The notes below the pieces were generated by a model. That model was not told where the DNA came from and searched no databases. It saw only the letters and a program-made list of their open reading frames with translations. A stretch of 64,000 bases of DNA, from NCBI GenBank assembly GCA_021234155.1, contig JAJEKV010000018.1, positions 17,241,415 through 17,305,414 on the forward strand, read 5' to 3'. The DNA comes from Isoetes taiwanensis (taxonomy: Eukaryota > Streptophyta > Lycopodiopsida > Isoetales > Isoetaceae). Below, piece after piece: positions 49,129 to 63,366 of this stretch (position 1 is the stretch's first letter; each line of letters starts with the position of its first letter). A program made the translations under genes and the position numbers.

Positions 49129-49918
49129 TTAAGAATTGCCGAAGTGACAAAAGAGTCTCAACGGGCTCTAGTTCTTCTGGCCGGTATGCCAACAAGTTCT
49201 CAACTGGTGAGGGATGCACAACCGGTGTGGTGAAGTCGAGGAAGTCATCCTGGCAATACTCCGCAAGATCATAGAGGACCTCTATCTTCTTGCGGCCCCG
49301 CATCCCAGCAATGACGCGGTAGGCCCACATAATATCTTCAAGAATCAGATACTCTTGGTTATTCAAGAGTACCGTAGGAAGAAGATTTAGCCCTTCGAGC
49401 TTGAGGGCTTTCTCTCGACTTGCAGGGGCTTCAGTGGCAAGTTCCCTCCACCTTACAAAATCCTGCTCGTCGACGACTTCATCGTCTTCTGGGTCAGGAG
49501 GTACAGGCGTAGAGGAATGCTCAGCAGCTATCTCCTCATCCTCAATATACTGGTCCATAATGATGGCCAGTGCAAATCGGGCCTCAAAACAAGCTTCCCG
49601 ATCTATTGTGACAATGGGGAGGTCAGTCCCTCGCCTCCTTATGCCCTTAATGACATTTCGGGCATGCTCATCACCCCCTAACATCTGGAGCAGGGTGTGG
49701 AAGTCGAGATAGCGCTGTGAATCGTCGTCGTCATAGACACATGCAGGTAAAATCTCTTCACCGTAGAACTGAAGGAAGGCGGCATAATCGGGATGCGCCT
49801 GCATATTAGAGATGAGGTCTACCTGCTGGAGAAGATAAGGGTGAAGAAGGTCAAAGGGGACCGCGGGGTCCCAATGCTCTCCATCTAGATACCACTGCTG
49901 TAAGGTTGGGCGATCCAT
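49121..49918 (-). CDS. Accessory ORF1 of the retrotransposon
   Basis: 265 residues, intact. Predicted to be mostly helical and acidic, with a central Asp/Glu/Pro-rich linker (PPDPEDDEVVDEQDF) between two conserved parts: FHTLLQMLGGDEHARNVI and LLNNQEYLILEDIMWAYRVIAGM. The same two parts exist in the relic element, so the ORF has been kept in at least two lineages. It does not resemble gag, envelope, or known plant Ty3/gypsy accessory proteins that I can recall. Confidence 0.7.
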   Translation of the reverse strand: MDRPTLQQWYLDGEHWDPAVPFDLLHPYLLQQVDLISNMQAHPDYAAFLQFYGEEILPACVYDDDDSQRYLDFHTLLQMLGGDEHARNVIKGIRRRGTDLPIVTIDREACFEARFALAIIMDQYIEDEEIAAEHSSTPVPPDPEDDEVVDEQDFVRWRELATEAPASREKALKLEGLNLLPTVLLNNQEYLILEDIMWAYRVIAGMRGRKKIEVLYDLAEYCQDDFLDFTTPVVHPSPVENLLAYRPEELEPVETLLSLRQFLND

Positions 49919-50029
49919 AAGGATGAAGGCGCAAGAGAGGAGAAGGGAAACGTGAAAAGCAAGAAGGGAAATGAAACCCTAATCCAAAAAGGGGCTTTAT
50001 ACTTTTCGGCACGTTTCCCAAAATTGTTA

Positions 50030-51330
50030 TTAAAGATTATTATTTAATTAATGTGCAGGAGTTTCTTCTACCTACTCTAATTTATCATGTCTTTGATAAA
50101 GAACGTTTGCATGGAGCACTCCAAGCATTGCATCTCCAACAAGATGAGGTTCTTTAAAGATGTTCTCACAGTAAAAAATGACCTTAGTCTTCAAGAACAG
50201 AAAATTATTGTCAAACTCTTTAGGTTGTATCACTTCCCAACCTCTGCAGTAAATGTATGGCAGCACCAAAAGTCTGAACTATGATTTTAGCTTTATTTGC
50301 CTCTAGTAAATGAAAAGGGTGTGTGATGACCGCCACATTATCCCAGCTGTTTGAAAAGCTTCCATGATTGCTATTCTGAACTTGAACAAGTCCACCATAT
50401 GTAACTGTGATGGTCTTTCTAGTAAGCTTTTATATTCTAAAAAGTTATCTCAAATCTTTTCATATGGCTGCATTTGTGGCTTATATAGATTAAATACTGC
50501 AAGAATATCTCAGTTGCACTCTAATTCAGCTGTACTATTTTGTTGAAAATAATGGTATCTCGTTCCATAGATGGACTTTATCTTCTAGTTGGATGGCTTT
50601 CCTAAAAATACAAAGAGCAGGCTTCATACGAACACATTGTCTTATGCAAGATAGTGCATATTAGGCATTGTTTGACTTTATTGATTGGCTGTGTAAACTT
50701 CTTATTGTTCTCCTGCTAAAGAACATGGATCTCTAAAAAAGTATTCCTGTTTTATTATATAAACGTCTTAATTGAACCAAGGTTACAGGCGTACGATCAT
50801 GTTGCTGAGCATATTGAATATAGCACTCTTGCATTGTCTTAAACGCATACTGAAAAATGGATCTTGCAATTATTGTCTTGTGAGTTCTTAAGCATGCTTA
50901 TCTACACATTTCTATTGGTCAATACTCTATTGGCGTAGTTGTAGGATCTGTTCAAAATTGTGTTGGTATGAACATTCCTTTATTTTGTGACTTGCGTTGA
51001 ATGGTTAAGATACAACCTATCTGCATATTTATTTGACCTATGAAGTTTGATAATGGGTTGACATTTACTCTGCTGTATGTGTTTAAATTAAAATTGAGAA
51101 ATGGGTTGGCATTTCAGCGGTTACTTCTTACGGATAATTATGGTTTATACTCAGTCGCATTCGGATGTTTGTTGACACAAGGCATGATGACACTTGTCTT
51201 GAATAATGATTGCATCATGGGTCAACATGCTTTAAGTATGGCCTCTAAGATTCCCCTTTTATACCTATGGGACCGATAAGTCTGGCCAGACTAAGGTCAT
51301 CCTTATCTGAGCTGGATGTCTGAGCCTAGG
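50030..51330. other. AT-rich block in the element's leader, possibly captured host DNA
   Basis: Much more AT-rich than the flanking ORF1 and LTR. On the plus strand, opposite to the element, an exon-like frame follows GTGCAG at about 50061 (EFLLPTLIYHVFDKERL...) and later exon-like pieces occur near 50680 and 50790 (after TTACAG). The gene is not recognised. It may be a captured fragment or a nested insertion; the corresponding spacer in the relic element is much shorter. Confidence 0.35.
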
Positions 51331-51512
51331 CCTTGGATTCTCGTCTTCGGACTTGGACTTTGGCTTTGGTTCAGGCTTGTATATATATATATTTTTTTTA
51401 AATTCACACCAAGTGGCGGAAAAAATATTTTTATATTCACAACTCCAAAAATTGGATCTTTACATAAATAAGTCCACAAAAATTTTACAATAGAAGATAG
51501 ATGGTCGCCTAG

Positions 51513-53201
<1,689 letters not shown>

Positions 53202-53206
53202 TTTAT

Positions 53207-54025
53207 AGCTGAGAATAAGAAAATGTTTGGGGCAGGATCTATTCGTACCTTGAAGAAAGACCTCAAGGATGATTTTGATGATGCTCTTTTGAAAAACATA
53301 GGATATATTCAAAAGGAATTCAATTCAAAGTACTTACTGCTGAAGTCAGAAATGAAGGAAACAAAATAAAGAGAACAAGCACACATTGCATTAATTGTCA
53401 ATAATGTTTTAAAAGAGACATTACCAGAAAACCTTGGAATAGAATTAAAGCAAATGAATAAGAAGATTCAACTTCCAGGTATAGAAACAGCAGCAAAGAT
53501 GGTCGCAATGTAAACTACGAAAGTGCCAAAGACGATCTCACGAAATTAACTAAGAAGATTCACTCTCTTAGGGAAGAAAGCATGCGAACGGCCATGCAAG
53601 TGGAAAGTTTGCAGAAGCATTATCATTCAGAATTTAACAGCCTAAAAGAAAAAGCCATGGGAAAGGGAGATGTGAAAGCCAAAATTGAACACTTAAAGGA
53701 GTTGAAAAATGGAATGAAAGTTGAAAGGGAGAGTATACAAAAACTGCTCAGCAAAATGAAGGAAATAGACAGGAATAGAGATTCTGATATTAAATGGTTA
53801 AAAGGGATGGTTGGAAAGAACCTTAAAAAAGACAGAAACATCCCTGATAATGAGCCACATATTGAATTGCTTATAATGGAAGAAATAGAAAACTTGTCCC
53901 AGCTTTGTTATGACCAGTTAGAAGAGGTTAAAGGAGGTATTACGACTTTGAAAGATGGTTGCAAACATTTGCTTCCTTACCAAGCAAAGAGAGACGAGCA
54001 TCAGGAAGCTTATCTTCAGCTCTGA
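53207..54025 (+). pseudogene. Coiled-coil protein relic, 3' part
   Basis: The frame entering from the TTTAT site continues with AENKKMFGAGSIRTLKKDLK to a stop at 53369. After frame changes, 53582-54025 encodes a long charged helix (NSLKEKAMGKGDVKAKIEHL, RESIQKLLSKMKEIDRN) with heptad-like spacing, ending at 54025. Same unknown coiled-coil protein as 40470-41379; several stops and frameshifts. The rest, to 54615, shows nothing recognisable. Confidence 0.5.
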
Positions 54026-54615
54026 TGCTGCAGATTTTTCAGCTGCGTTTCCACTAGCGAAAGCCCTATTCCTCCATAGACCGTGCCCTAACAAAACTAA
54101 TGAGCATGGCGAGAAAGGGCCGAAGTGCTGCCGAATCGTTCTGCGGTGGCCTTTGGTGCTCAAACCCCTAGCTGGGTCACATAAACTGGCCAGAAGCAGC
54201 CTGGGCGCTTAGGCGGTGGGCACAGAAAATCCTTTGCTTCTAAAATCGACGGTAATAGAAAGACCTGCCCCTCGCAGATAGGGGCAACCCAACGAAAGGG
54301 GAGATCCCATCTCCACCTTCCGTGCAGCTCCCCATAAAATCCACATCGTCCAACCATCCTCAGGGGTCCCTCAAATCCCAAAAATCCACAACCCTAAACA
54401 AAGAATATGCCACAATATTCTCAAATCGTGGTTCTCTATATATCCCTCCCCACACTCCCCAAGGGATGCCCTACGGGCAACCCAAAAAGTAAAGCCATCC
54501 AACGGCCAAGAATTTTTTCAAATAAAACTTGACAACCTCAAATGACTTGGCCAGTAGTTGGGTAACTTAATTGCCTTTGAATTGTGTTTCTTCTTTTTCT
54601 AGGGTTTCCATAACC

Positions 54616-55920
54616 ATTTGAAAAAGGAAACATTTTAAAAATACCCTCGTACTTTGTGATATTTATCAAAATGCCCCATTATTTGAAGAGGATGTGGATA
54701 TTTGAGTTAGAAGGAGATGTTAAAAAGCAGTTTTATCTGACTAAGGTAAATGATTTAGAGGAATATAGAGAACAACAATATCTTCTTTCCCATATAGACA
54801 GAAGAAATCGAATGCAACTAAGGTTGCCTTCGCATTCACTTCATACAGAGACTAGCAGGTGGAATGGTACTCCTCGAAATCAGAGGTTTTGTCATGGATG
54901 TTTGGAGCTAGAAATTGAGACAGAAGAGCATGCATTTTTGACATGTGCTTCATATGCTGATATTCGAGATAGATATGGCATTCAAGCTACCACGCTAAAA
55001 GATCTTTTTAAAATGCCAACACACCTTCTGAGTTCTCACGTGAAGGCTATCTGGAAAGAGAGGAAAGATATAGTGAGTCTCTTTGAATTGATGAATGACT
55101 TTGAACCTACTTATGCTTTAGAATGACTGTTTTGAACAAAGATAATATGTATCTTTTTGCCATAGAGGCCTGGGGGCCTAAATAGCTTGATCAATACATT
55201 TACTACTACTATTTTGATATATTGTCAAAATGCACCTAGTCAAAATGCCCCATTATTTTGATATGTTGTCAAAATGCCCCTGAAATGTGTTATAAAGCTA
55301 TCAGAGAAAGAAGAACAAGAGCCATCTTTAGGGTGGATGGCTTGAATGAATTATGGGAATAAATTTCTAGAGCTGAACCGCTTGAATGAATTCCGAAGCC
55401 ATCTTTGCAAACTTCTAAATTGTATGAATATCTTACAGGTTTAAATATGATTGCTCTTGCCAATATATTACAGGGCGGACTGCAATCTGTTTGTGTAAAA
55501 AGAGTTTTAAAAATGCTTGCTTCAACCAATTTGTTCTCTCTTTTGCCAATCTATTACAAGGCCCGACTGCTTCCCTTCAAATAATTCTGTATTTAACACT
55601 GCAACATTGAAGACCCATTGTTCTCCAGGAGCAAGAAAAATATAAAAAGAGAGAAAGGAACATACCTGTTGAATGCACATCAAATCCGGAATACTAGGTT
55701 CCTTTCAGATCCCTGATTACCTGTGGAAATTTATGTAGCTTGATGCCAAAAATGCTCCGCATAACCAAGAAAAAGTTGTTCTTCTAAGACTCTTCTCTCG
55801 TGGCCATTTTAGGGGCATTTTGACATTTTAGGGGCATTTTGACAATATTGCAAAATACAGAGGCATTTTGATAAATGACCCAAAATATAGGGGCATTTTT
55901 TAAATTTTCCCTTTGGAAAA
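54616..55920. mobile_element. 1.3-kb inverted-repeat element with CAAAATGCCCC arrays
   Basis: The left end (54616 to about 54677) and the right end (about 55862-55920) are imperfect inverted repeats for about 50 bases. TCAAAATGCCCC-type motifs occur near 54667, 55225, 55241 and 55270 in one orientation and near 55812, 55831, 55862 and 55890 in the other. No transposase. It encloses a LINE fragment. Confidence 0.5.
54656..55126 (+). pseudogene. LINE C-terminal (zf-RVT) fragment inside the inverted-repeat element
   Basis: 156 residues: basic helix, LRLPSHSLHTETSRWNG, then FCHGCLE, EEHAFLTC, the zinc motif of LINE protein C-termini. Open throughout, then a LINE-like 3' end (GCCTGGGGGCCTAAATAGCT, ATCAATACATTTACTACTACT-like). 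The start methionine is not meaningful. It may be the tail of a LINE that inserted into, or was captured by, the surrounding element. Confidence 0.6.
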
Positions 55921-57042
55921 CCACCCTATATTTCTGTATGGTTTAGGTCCGTCCGAGGGTTTTGTACTGCATTCATGCATTGATTTCCTTTCAGATAAAA
56001 ACCTTTGGGCTCCGTTTGGATCTGGAATAAAATGCCATGCAAAACGTGAATGACTACAAGAGGAAATTTTTGTACTTATAGTTTACCTTGACAAAGCTGT
56101 TCTTTTTTCTCGTTGGATTACAAAATAAAAAATGTTATTTAGTAGTAGTATCAGACTCCCAGACCATCTTATTAAACATGCCGGATAAGCAACGGAACTA
56201 GTCCCTGATACTTTTATTCTCTTGAAGATAATGCCTGCTTTATAAACTCATCACAGAAAGTGTGAGACGCCAATGTTAAGCCTTTTTAAGTGCATGACGA
56301 AGTTCAATCTATCTGAATTGACGCTGAACCTCTAATTCATCCAGTACCCACTTTAACTGCAGACGAGCCATATCCCCTGAAAACATGTGTGGTCAACTTT
56401 TTATTTCCAACAGATTACAGATCTCTGATTCCCACATGACAGGAAGGAAAACAAGGCTTCACACAGATTACCGGTGGCAGAAGATTTATCATCGCTTCAT
56501 AGATTTGCACAATATTATATATTTACAAGAAAAGAATGTGGCATCTAGCCTACAGCTGAAGTGGAAGGGTATTTACAATTACTGGCCCTAAACCAATAAT
56601 GGCACCTCGTAGAATATCCAACTATGGTGTTAAATGACCATGCTTTCCTCCAAAGACGATAACATGGACTGTGAATGCAAATTGCCAACGTTGAAGTCAC
56701 AAGACGGGCTTGAGCATAATGTAAAATACACTGTACAATTTTATTTATCTGCCAACAATTAGATAAAATCAGATCCTTCCCTGATTGCACTTGAAATTTT
56801 GAAAAGATCAGACAATACCTGAAGTACACAAACTTGTTTACAGGTTTCCATAAATCTTCAAGTAAGAACATGTAGCGCATCCTATCTGCAACTTTTTGTC
56901 AAAAACTTGCAATGCACATAAAATTAACAAAATGAATTCCATACAATACTGTCTTACCCCAATGAACAAGCTGAGCAACGTTTGCTTGATGTCTAGCCTC
57001 TGTAGCTTTATAGTTCTGCAGTTAGATTTGAACCCCACAATT
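55921..57042. other. 3' flank of the Integrator gene, nothing recognised
   Basis: AT-rich with only short frames; probably the 3' untranslated region and intergenic sequence of the minus-strand gene that ends at 57043. Confidence 0.4.
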
Positions 57043-60000
57043 TCAAAGAATCTCGTTATAAAATCGTTGGAGAAATCGTTGTTCCATTGCAGCTATGTGT
57101 GCCATTCTTATTGATGCCGGATTATGAACATTGAGAGCAGGTTGCTGTAGCAAGTTTATCAAAGCATGGACCCTAACTTGATCACCTGCTTTTGCATGCA
57201 TTTGGACCAAAAGCTCCAAAATTGGCACCTGTAATATGTGTTTGCTCAATTGCTGACACTTCCATCCACTTGCATGCAACTTGGAATAACATTCTAGGAT
57301 GCTTACCTCCCAGATGCATTCAAAGTAAGTGGTGGCATCATAATCCACAATAAGACGGCTTGCTTGTAAGATTTGAAATGCCACGTCATAAGCTGGAGTC
57401 GGAAGACATTGGCATAAGACCACAGCCTGTATGCGAGCACCGATTTCTTTGCAGGCAGATATCATCCTTCTTATCTGCAAAAGACAAACATTCAGACTCA
57501 TGTACTCTTGAAGGACTCAACAGCTGCCTCATTGAGCCAAATGCTTATCTCCTTACCATCAAGGGCGTGAAGACATCACGCCTCATGGAGGAGGCCCGTT
57601 CACAATAGAAACTGCTCACGACAGCACCAGCCTGCCAACAGTAAATTAAACCCGTAAAACAGAATGAAACTTAAACTGAAAATAGCTCAAATATATGAAA
57701 AAAAAGACTGGAAAGGAAGACTTGTCAGATTTCCAGAGTCAAAAAACACCTGCAGATATAGTTGAAGGGCCTTCAAATAAGACTCGTCTTCAAATGCCAT
57801 GTCAGCAAGGCATAAAAACCAGCGATAACCAGACTCCATGACGCTTCTTAAATTGGTGGGTATTTGAATGATCCTTTCTAGCAATGCAGAGAAAAGGTTC
57901 CTTCCAGATTTTGGGGAAATTTTAGACAAGATTGAATCAATGGAACTGGCAGTGACTGAAGAAGTACCAGCTAAGAAATGAGATAGAAGTCCAAAATCCT
58001 CAACCACCAGAGACATCTTAGTTAACTTTGCCTCAAAACACTGTTGATGCCAACCAGCTATTAGGCTTAGAAGCACTGTTAGAACATGGGAATTGGATAT
58101 CCTCTGCAGAAGAGATGTGGTCCCACAGAGCGATTGATTCATTTGAAAACAATCTAATGCCAAAGCCAAGAAAACCTCAAAATTGTGCATTATGTCAGAT
58201 CTTACTGACGTGATACAGTCAGACGAATTAGCTTGTTGCAACTTAATGCATCCAGGCAGCAAATTACTTAAAGACAACCCCAACTCCAAGGCATTTAGCA
58301 ATTCCTTGCCCAATTGTCCATAGGTAGACCCATTTTGTGTCATTTTAGAGTTCTGATCTGCTAAGTGCACTCCCCATAGACAAAATTCTGATAACAAAGC
58401 CCACATCTCCTTGTCAATCAGGGTCAGAATTATATATTCAAATATTTCAGAACTACAAAATGTGTAACTTTCAACTGAAATTGGCAATTTTGTCACTGAT
58501 CTATCCTCAGGACCAGGGGTCACCTTTTCCAGTAGCCACAGCAAGACTTCTGTATCAAGATCTTTCGGATCCAAAAGTCTCGCCAGCTCGCACAGGCGAT
58601 TCGCAAAGTTATAATAAGCTTGACCATTCCTCATAGCATTCAAGGCCCAAGACTGCAGTATGGATGCTATACCACATAACTCACTATGATAGCGGTCCAA
58701 TGCCATCTCATCGCCTTTCTGCCCATGCACTTTCTCTTCCATTGTTAATTCATAATCACGTCCAGAATCTGGAGCATTGCCTTTGCTAGCCAAGCTCTTT
58801 AATCTGCACAGCTCCTCGTGAGCTTGTAAGACATAGGACTCAATTTCAGAGAGATTATTCTGTTGCAGAAGATTCAAAAGCATGGGTCTTTTATTATCCA
58901 ACTTAATATCATCTAGATCTCTCATATTTGGACTCCTTCCAACATCCGCATCTGCACTCTCATGCACATCCATGCCCTTCTGTTTCCTTAGTTTTTCTAC
59001 CTCTTCTTCAAGCAACAAACCATGTTCTACTGCATGTGACCAATAAACTGACTCGCCCAGCATGCAGCATACATACCTTGCAAAATTGTGTATCCTTGAT
59101 TTAAAACCGAGCCCCAAATTACGTTTGTCCACAGCATTTGGATTAAAAAACCATCCAAACTTTACTTTGCCCATCAATTCCAGTAAGAAAAGGTAAGCAT
59201 CCTTCATATCTTCTGGTTGATCTGTCAAACGAAAAAATGATTCAAAAGAACCACCTTCAAGGACGCTTCTTAGTACATTACAGGCAGCAAGCTGGCTTCT
59301 TATAGTAATGGGAAGAGAAGGGTCTCTCTCTAAAGATAGGCAATAACCTGATGACAGATGCCTCTGAAGTATATCCTCTGCAACAACTTGCACCAACTGA
59401 GAACGCTTCGAGTATATACAGCCCACAGATTCAATCACTTTGGCTTTCTTAAGTGACTTACCAAAAGCGTGATTGCTTACTGCCCCATCATTTGGAACCT
59501 CCTGGGAAAGGTCATAGTGGTTTCCAAGAAAAATATCATCTGGTCCAATGTTAGGTTCCCCAGCTTTTCTTTTCAAATGTTTATAGTCAACTTTATTCAT
59601 TGGATCCCGATTACAAAATCTGATGGCATTGGCAGGAGATATTCCATTCTCAAGGAAAAGTTGTGACCTAAAATTTGACTTCTCCATAATTTGTACCTTT
59701 GACTCTGGAGTTGTGTTAATGCACTTTATAAAGCCATTGGCTTTGGGTTCTTCTCCACTACCATAATCGTGTTCATCACAAATCTGCACTTCTAAATGCT
59801 GCAATTTCCGAGCATGCCCCCGATGTTGTTCACAGTCAAAGGCAAGTTGTTGAGCAGGAAATTGAGCAAACAGTTTACTTATAGATTTTTCCCTGGCATG
59901 GTTATCTTTGTTTCCAATATCTGCATTGTCTAAAACTGCATCGGAACCTACAAGTGCCCTGCAAGCTATGATGAAACCAGTAAGCCTATCCTGGGGTAAA

Positions 60001-62083
60001 AAGGAATCTTTAGCACCCCCGTTGACTAAGTTACAACTAGATAAATCTGTACACTTAGCAGCCCAATCTTCTGAGCTACATATGTTACTTACCATCTGGC
60101 CACACCTATTAAACATCTCATGCGCTTTTCTTATCCTTCCTTGCATGAAATGTGTTTCAGCCACATCAAACATTACTTGAGACATTAAAGCATCCCCAAG
60201 TTCAAGAGGTCTGTGAATCTCTTCTATTCCATTTTGTATATTATCAAGTGTTTGCTCCTCATTTTTGTTAGATTTCTTCATCTGCTTTTTCCTCCCATTT
60301 ACAATTCTTTCCTCTTCTAATATCCTTTCAAGAAACTCCAAGGACTTCTGCTCTTCCTCTGTATCCATTACAGGACAGCCTCCGTTGGCTACTGATGCAG
60401 TCTCTGAAAAGATCTCATCAAAATCACTTGTTCGGAGGAATGAGCTTGAAGATGTGTTTCTTAATGTTGACCTTAACATTGAAGAGGCCTTATGAGGCCG
60501 GCGTAGAGGGGCGACGAATAATCCATCGGTGTAAGTTGCATTGGTGCATTAACAACCTCTCCTTGTCAAATTTCGCCAAGGCCTTCAGCAGTAACAGCTG
60601 ATGCTGTGCCATGACAAACGTTTCAATCTCAGAAAGTGAGAACTGCATGGCTATCACCACCTTCACTGCCTTTTCACATAGCACAGAAGCTGTTCTACCA
60701 GAAGCTCTGCTTGCACCAGAGGATTCCGCCGTTGCATCCTGGAAATAAAAAAGTATTATTAACATTATCATCCCACATCATTATGGAGTAACACATCTAA
60801 CACACTGCCAAATGGAGAGAGGAGACGGATGAATTCGAGCTTATATGTGGCAGATGATTTTAATTTAATCACAGAATGCCATTACCTGAGTTGTCTAGAG
60901 AACAATAATATCAATGGCTCCTCTATAGATCCTAGGTTATGGGCAAATGGAGCTTTCTGCATCCAACAACTTATACCTATTTAATTCTATACCATACACA
61001 GTTCAAGGTTTAGCACCAATGCCCTCACCAGGCAAGCCTGTACAGCCCATGGAAGGCACAATACCAAAGAACAGCGATGAAAACTGCAAGCACAAAAGAA
61101 CGGGTGTAAAATGTAAACATTATGCATGGCCCTTTTGGCCAAAAATGTCAAAGAAATCCATACATTCTTAGATCAAAATCTCATTACTCTCTCATTACTC
61201 GGATATGTTATACATGCATGCATTGCTTGCATAAAATAATACACAGGAGTTGTTAAAGCTGTATAATAAACCTCTTTAGTTCTCACCATTATGTAAGATG
61301 CTAAGGAACCATCAAAACCTTGTCGGTTGAAAGTTCAAGCCCACACATCTAGGCTTAAATTGGACGTAATATGAACACTCCAACAGATATAATATTATTA
61401 TCATATTGTTGCAAAAGCAAAGCTTTACTCGGAAATTCTGTTTAAAAGTATGCATCCAGTGGTCTAGAATGGAGCAGAGAGTTTTATACAGATATACAGG
61501 GTAAAATACGCCCTTCACAAGGTGAATGTGAGCACGAGGCAATCGTTTTATATAAATTTTTCTGCTTTCTCTACCCTTGCGTGTGACATCCCACCTGATC
61601 AAATGGATCCATCTTGTAATCCGGTGAAGCTACATATGATACACAATTATAAGTCCGTCTCCATAATGCAGTTTTGACAGTAGTTGTCACCACTTGGACA
61701 GTGCGTATTTAATTAAGTGTACAAACGTTTCTCAAAATTGGCCAAATATATAACCCAACAACAACAATGCAGATAGCCAAAAAAGGAGGACTCACCTTGA
61801 CAGTGCCAGCCGACACAAGCTTATAATTTGCAACAGCTTGCTCCAGAAACATATTAACCAACTCTGTGGCAGTGGGAGATTGTAAAATGCCAGAGCGCAG
61901 GGCCTCCAAATGCTCATCCAATCGATGAGGTAACAAAACAAAATCAATCCACATAGCACCTGCACCAGAAACACCAGCTCCGACATCTCTGCTGAAAGCT
62001 AGTGTCTTCTGGAAGGGCTGCGGTTGATGATGCTGGGGCGGCAAAGGGGCAGCGCCAGCCCCAGAGCCTCCCATGTTGGGCAA
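57043..62083 (-). CDS. INTS8: Integrator complex subunit 8
   Basis: Exons: 62083-61796 (96 codons), 60738-60557, 60471-57750, 57631-57557 (25 codons), 57474-57307 and 57228-57043, in-phase GT-AG joins, about 1,206 residues. Matches to human INTS8 run end to end: MWIDFVLLPHRLDEHL near the start, ACNVLRSVLEGGSFESFF in the middle, LQLYLQ joined to AGAVVSSFY, then VVLCQCLPTPAYDVAF, ECIWE joined to VPILE, and a C-terminal LNVHNPASI...RFLQRFY. INTS8 is a helical-repeat scaffold that recruits PP2A to the Integrator complex for snRNA 3'-end formation and transcription termination. The third exon carries a plant-type low-complexity insertion. Two introns are very short (85 and 78 nt); the 85-nt one has a weak GTTGTT donor and could instead hide a one-base frameshift. 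Confidence 0.93.
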
Positions 62084-62500
62084 CCTAATAAGGAATCAAC
62101 CAATGCAACGGCGCTGCTTGCCGTTTTATTGCAGCGTCAAGGGGCAGAGGCGCCGGAGGCAGACTTATCATCTCTACTCCGCTCTCTCCCTTTCTTTTGT
62201 TATGAGAGTGCATAAAGAGGGCGATGCATCCTTATATATTGCAGAGGTCCCTTTGCGGCACGCAGCCGCACGGATTCATGGCCACACGCACATTACCTAT
62301 ATGTCGCTTTCCGCATCTCGATACCACGTCAGCTTCTGCCACGTAGACTCGTCCCTTCTAAACTCTTTCCCGCCAATTCTACTTATAATGGGCCCTTACG
62401 TGGGGTGCGAGCTTGGCGATCCCGATAGCGGCTTGGCAAACCGGCCCGCACCTCTCGTAAGGGTCCGTGGGGGCGCATATTTTTTCATGTTATGGGCTAG
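62084..62500. promoter_or_regulatory. 5' flank of INTS8
   Basis: GC-richer than the surroundings, with no strong TATA box seen on the minus strand near the start; contains CACGTAGAC and CACGTCAGC elements near 62325-62350. Presumed leader and promoter by position only. Confidence 0.3.
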
Positions 62501-63315
62501 ATAACGTCCTCCCACAAGGCGTTAAGGTTTGCTAGTTCATGAAACCGTATGTTTATAACATAAGGTTTCAATGGTTAATGGGGTGTATTGTAGAAAAATG
62601 TGTATATAAATAGGGCCTAAAGGAATCTTTACGATTTCATAGTTTATTTCATTGGGTTAGATTTAGTACTTAGGTTAGGTTTAGCAGGAGTAGATGAAAG
62701 GGAAGAAAGGGCGGGAGCATGCGGATGCGGCTCTATTTGAATCGGGGATAGAAAGGGAAGATCCTGAAGCAGATGCAGACCGATTTGTTGGGTTATGACG
62801 ATGTTGGAGCAGACACCAAATCCAGGGGCGGCCGGGATGTCGATAAGGTGGGGCGATGGCATGAATATGATGTTTCCCTTAAGCCTTATTCCTGTTTTGA
62901 ATAGCTCTCTTCATTTTTCATTTGTTCCCTGCTATACACTACCGAGAAGCATATGGTCTGCAAGCAAAGCATGTTGAAAGGAAATCGTATGATTGGTTTT
63001 TCATTGCATTGACTTCATATCGGATATTCTAGGAGTGCAAATCTTTGGCCCGGTTGCGTATTTAAAAAGCTTCATTCATTTAGGGGGAAAGTACACTCTC
63101 GCGTGGCGATTGGATTGTTTATGAACGAAACCATTGATAGAATATAAAGAAGGATGTGGAAACTGTATATGGATTACAGGTAAGAATGCTTCTCATTGTT
63201 GTAAACCAGATTTGTGTGTCATATGCGTGCTTGTGGAAGAAAGAACTGTAAAAGTTATGGGACAAAGAATGTGTGGTTGCATGTGCATGGGAATAGGCCC
63301 TGCCCTTTGGGCGGG

Positions 63316-63366
63316 CAGACTGCTTGGAGCTGCGCATTGCGCAGGGGGTTCAAATCCCCAAGTCTG
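63316..63366 (+). ncRNA. tRNA-like hairpin with B box (remnant)
   Basis: CAGACTG pairs with AAGTCTG at the far end (six pairs), a stem CTGCGC/GCGCAG lies inside, and a T-arm-like GGGG-GTTCAAAT-CCCC with a B-box (GGTTCAAATCC) follows. The length of 51 nt leaves no room for both D and anticodon arms, so it is a deleted tRNA or a tRNA-derived SINE piece and not a working tRNA gene. Confidence 0.35.

Noticed and set aside
57229-57306. 26 codons within the last large INTS8 frame as coding
   Set aside because: They are an in-frame 78-nt intron (GTAAGC to TTACAG); removing it restores the INTS8 match ECIWE-VPILE.
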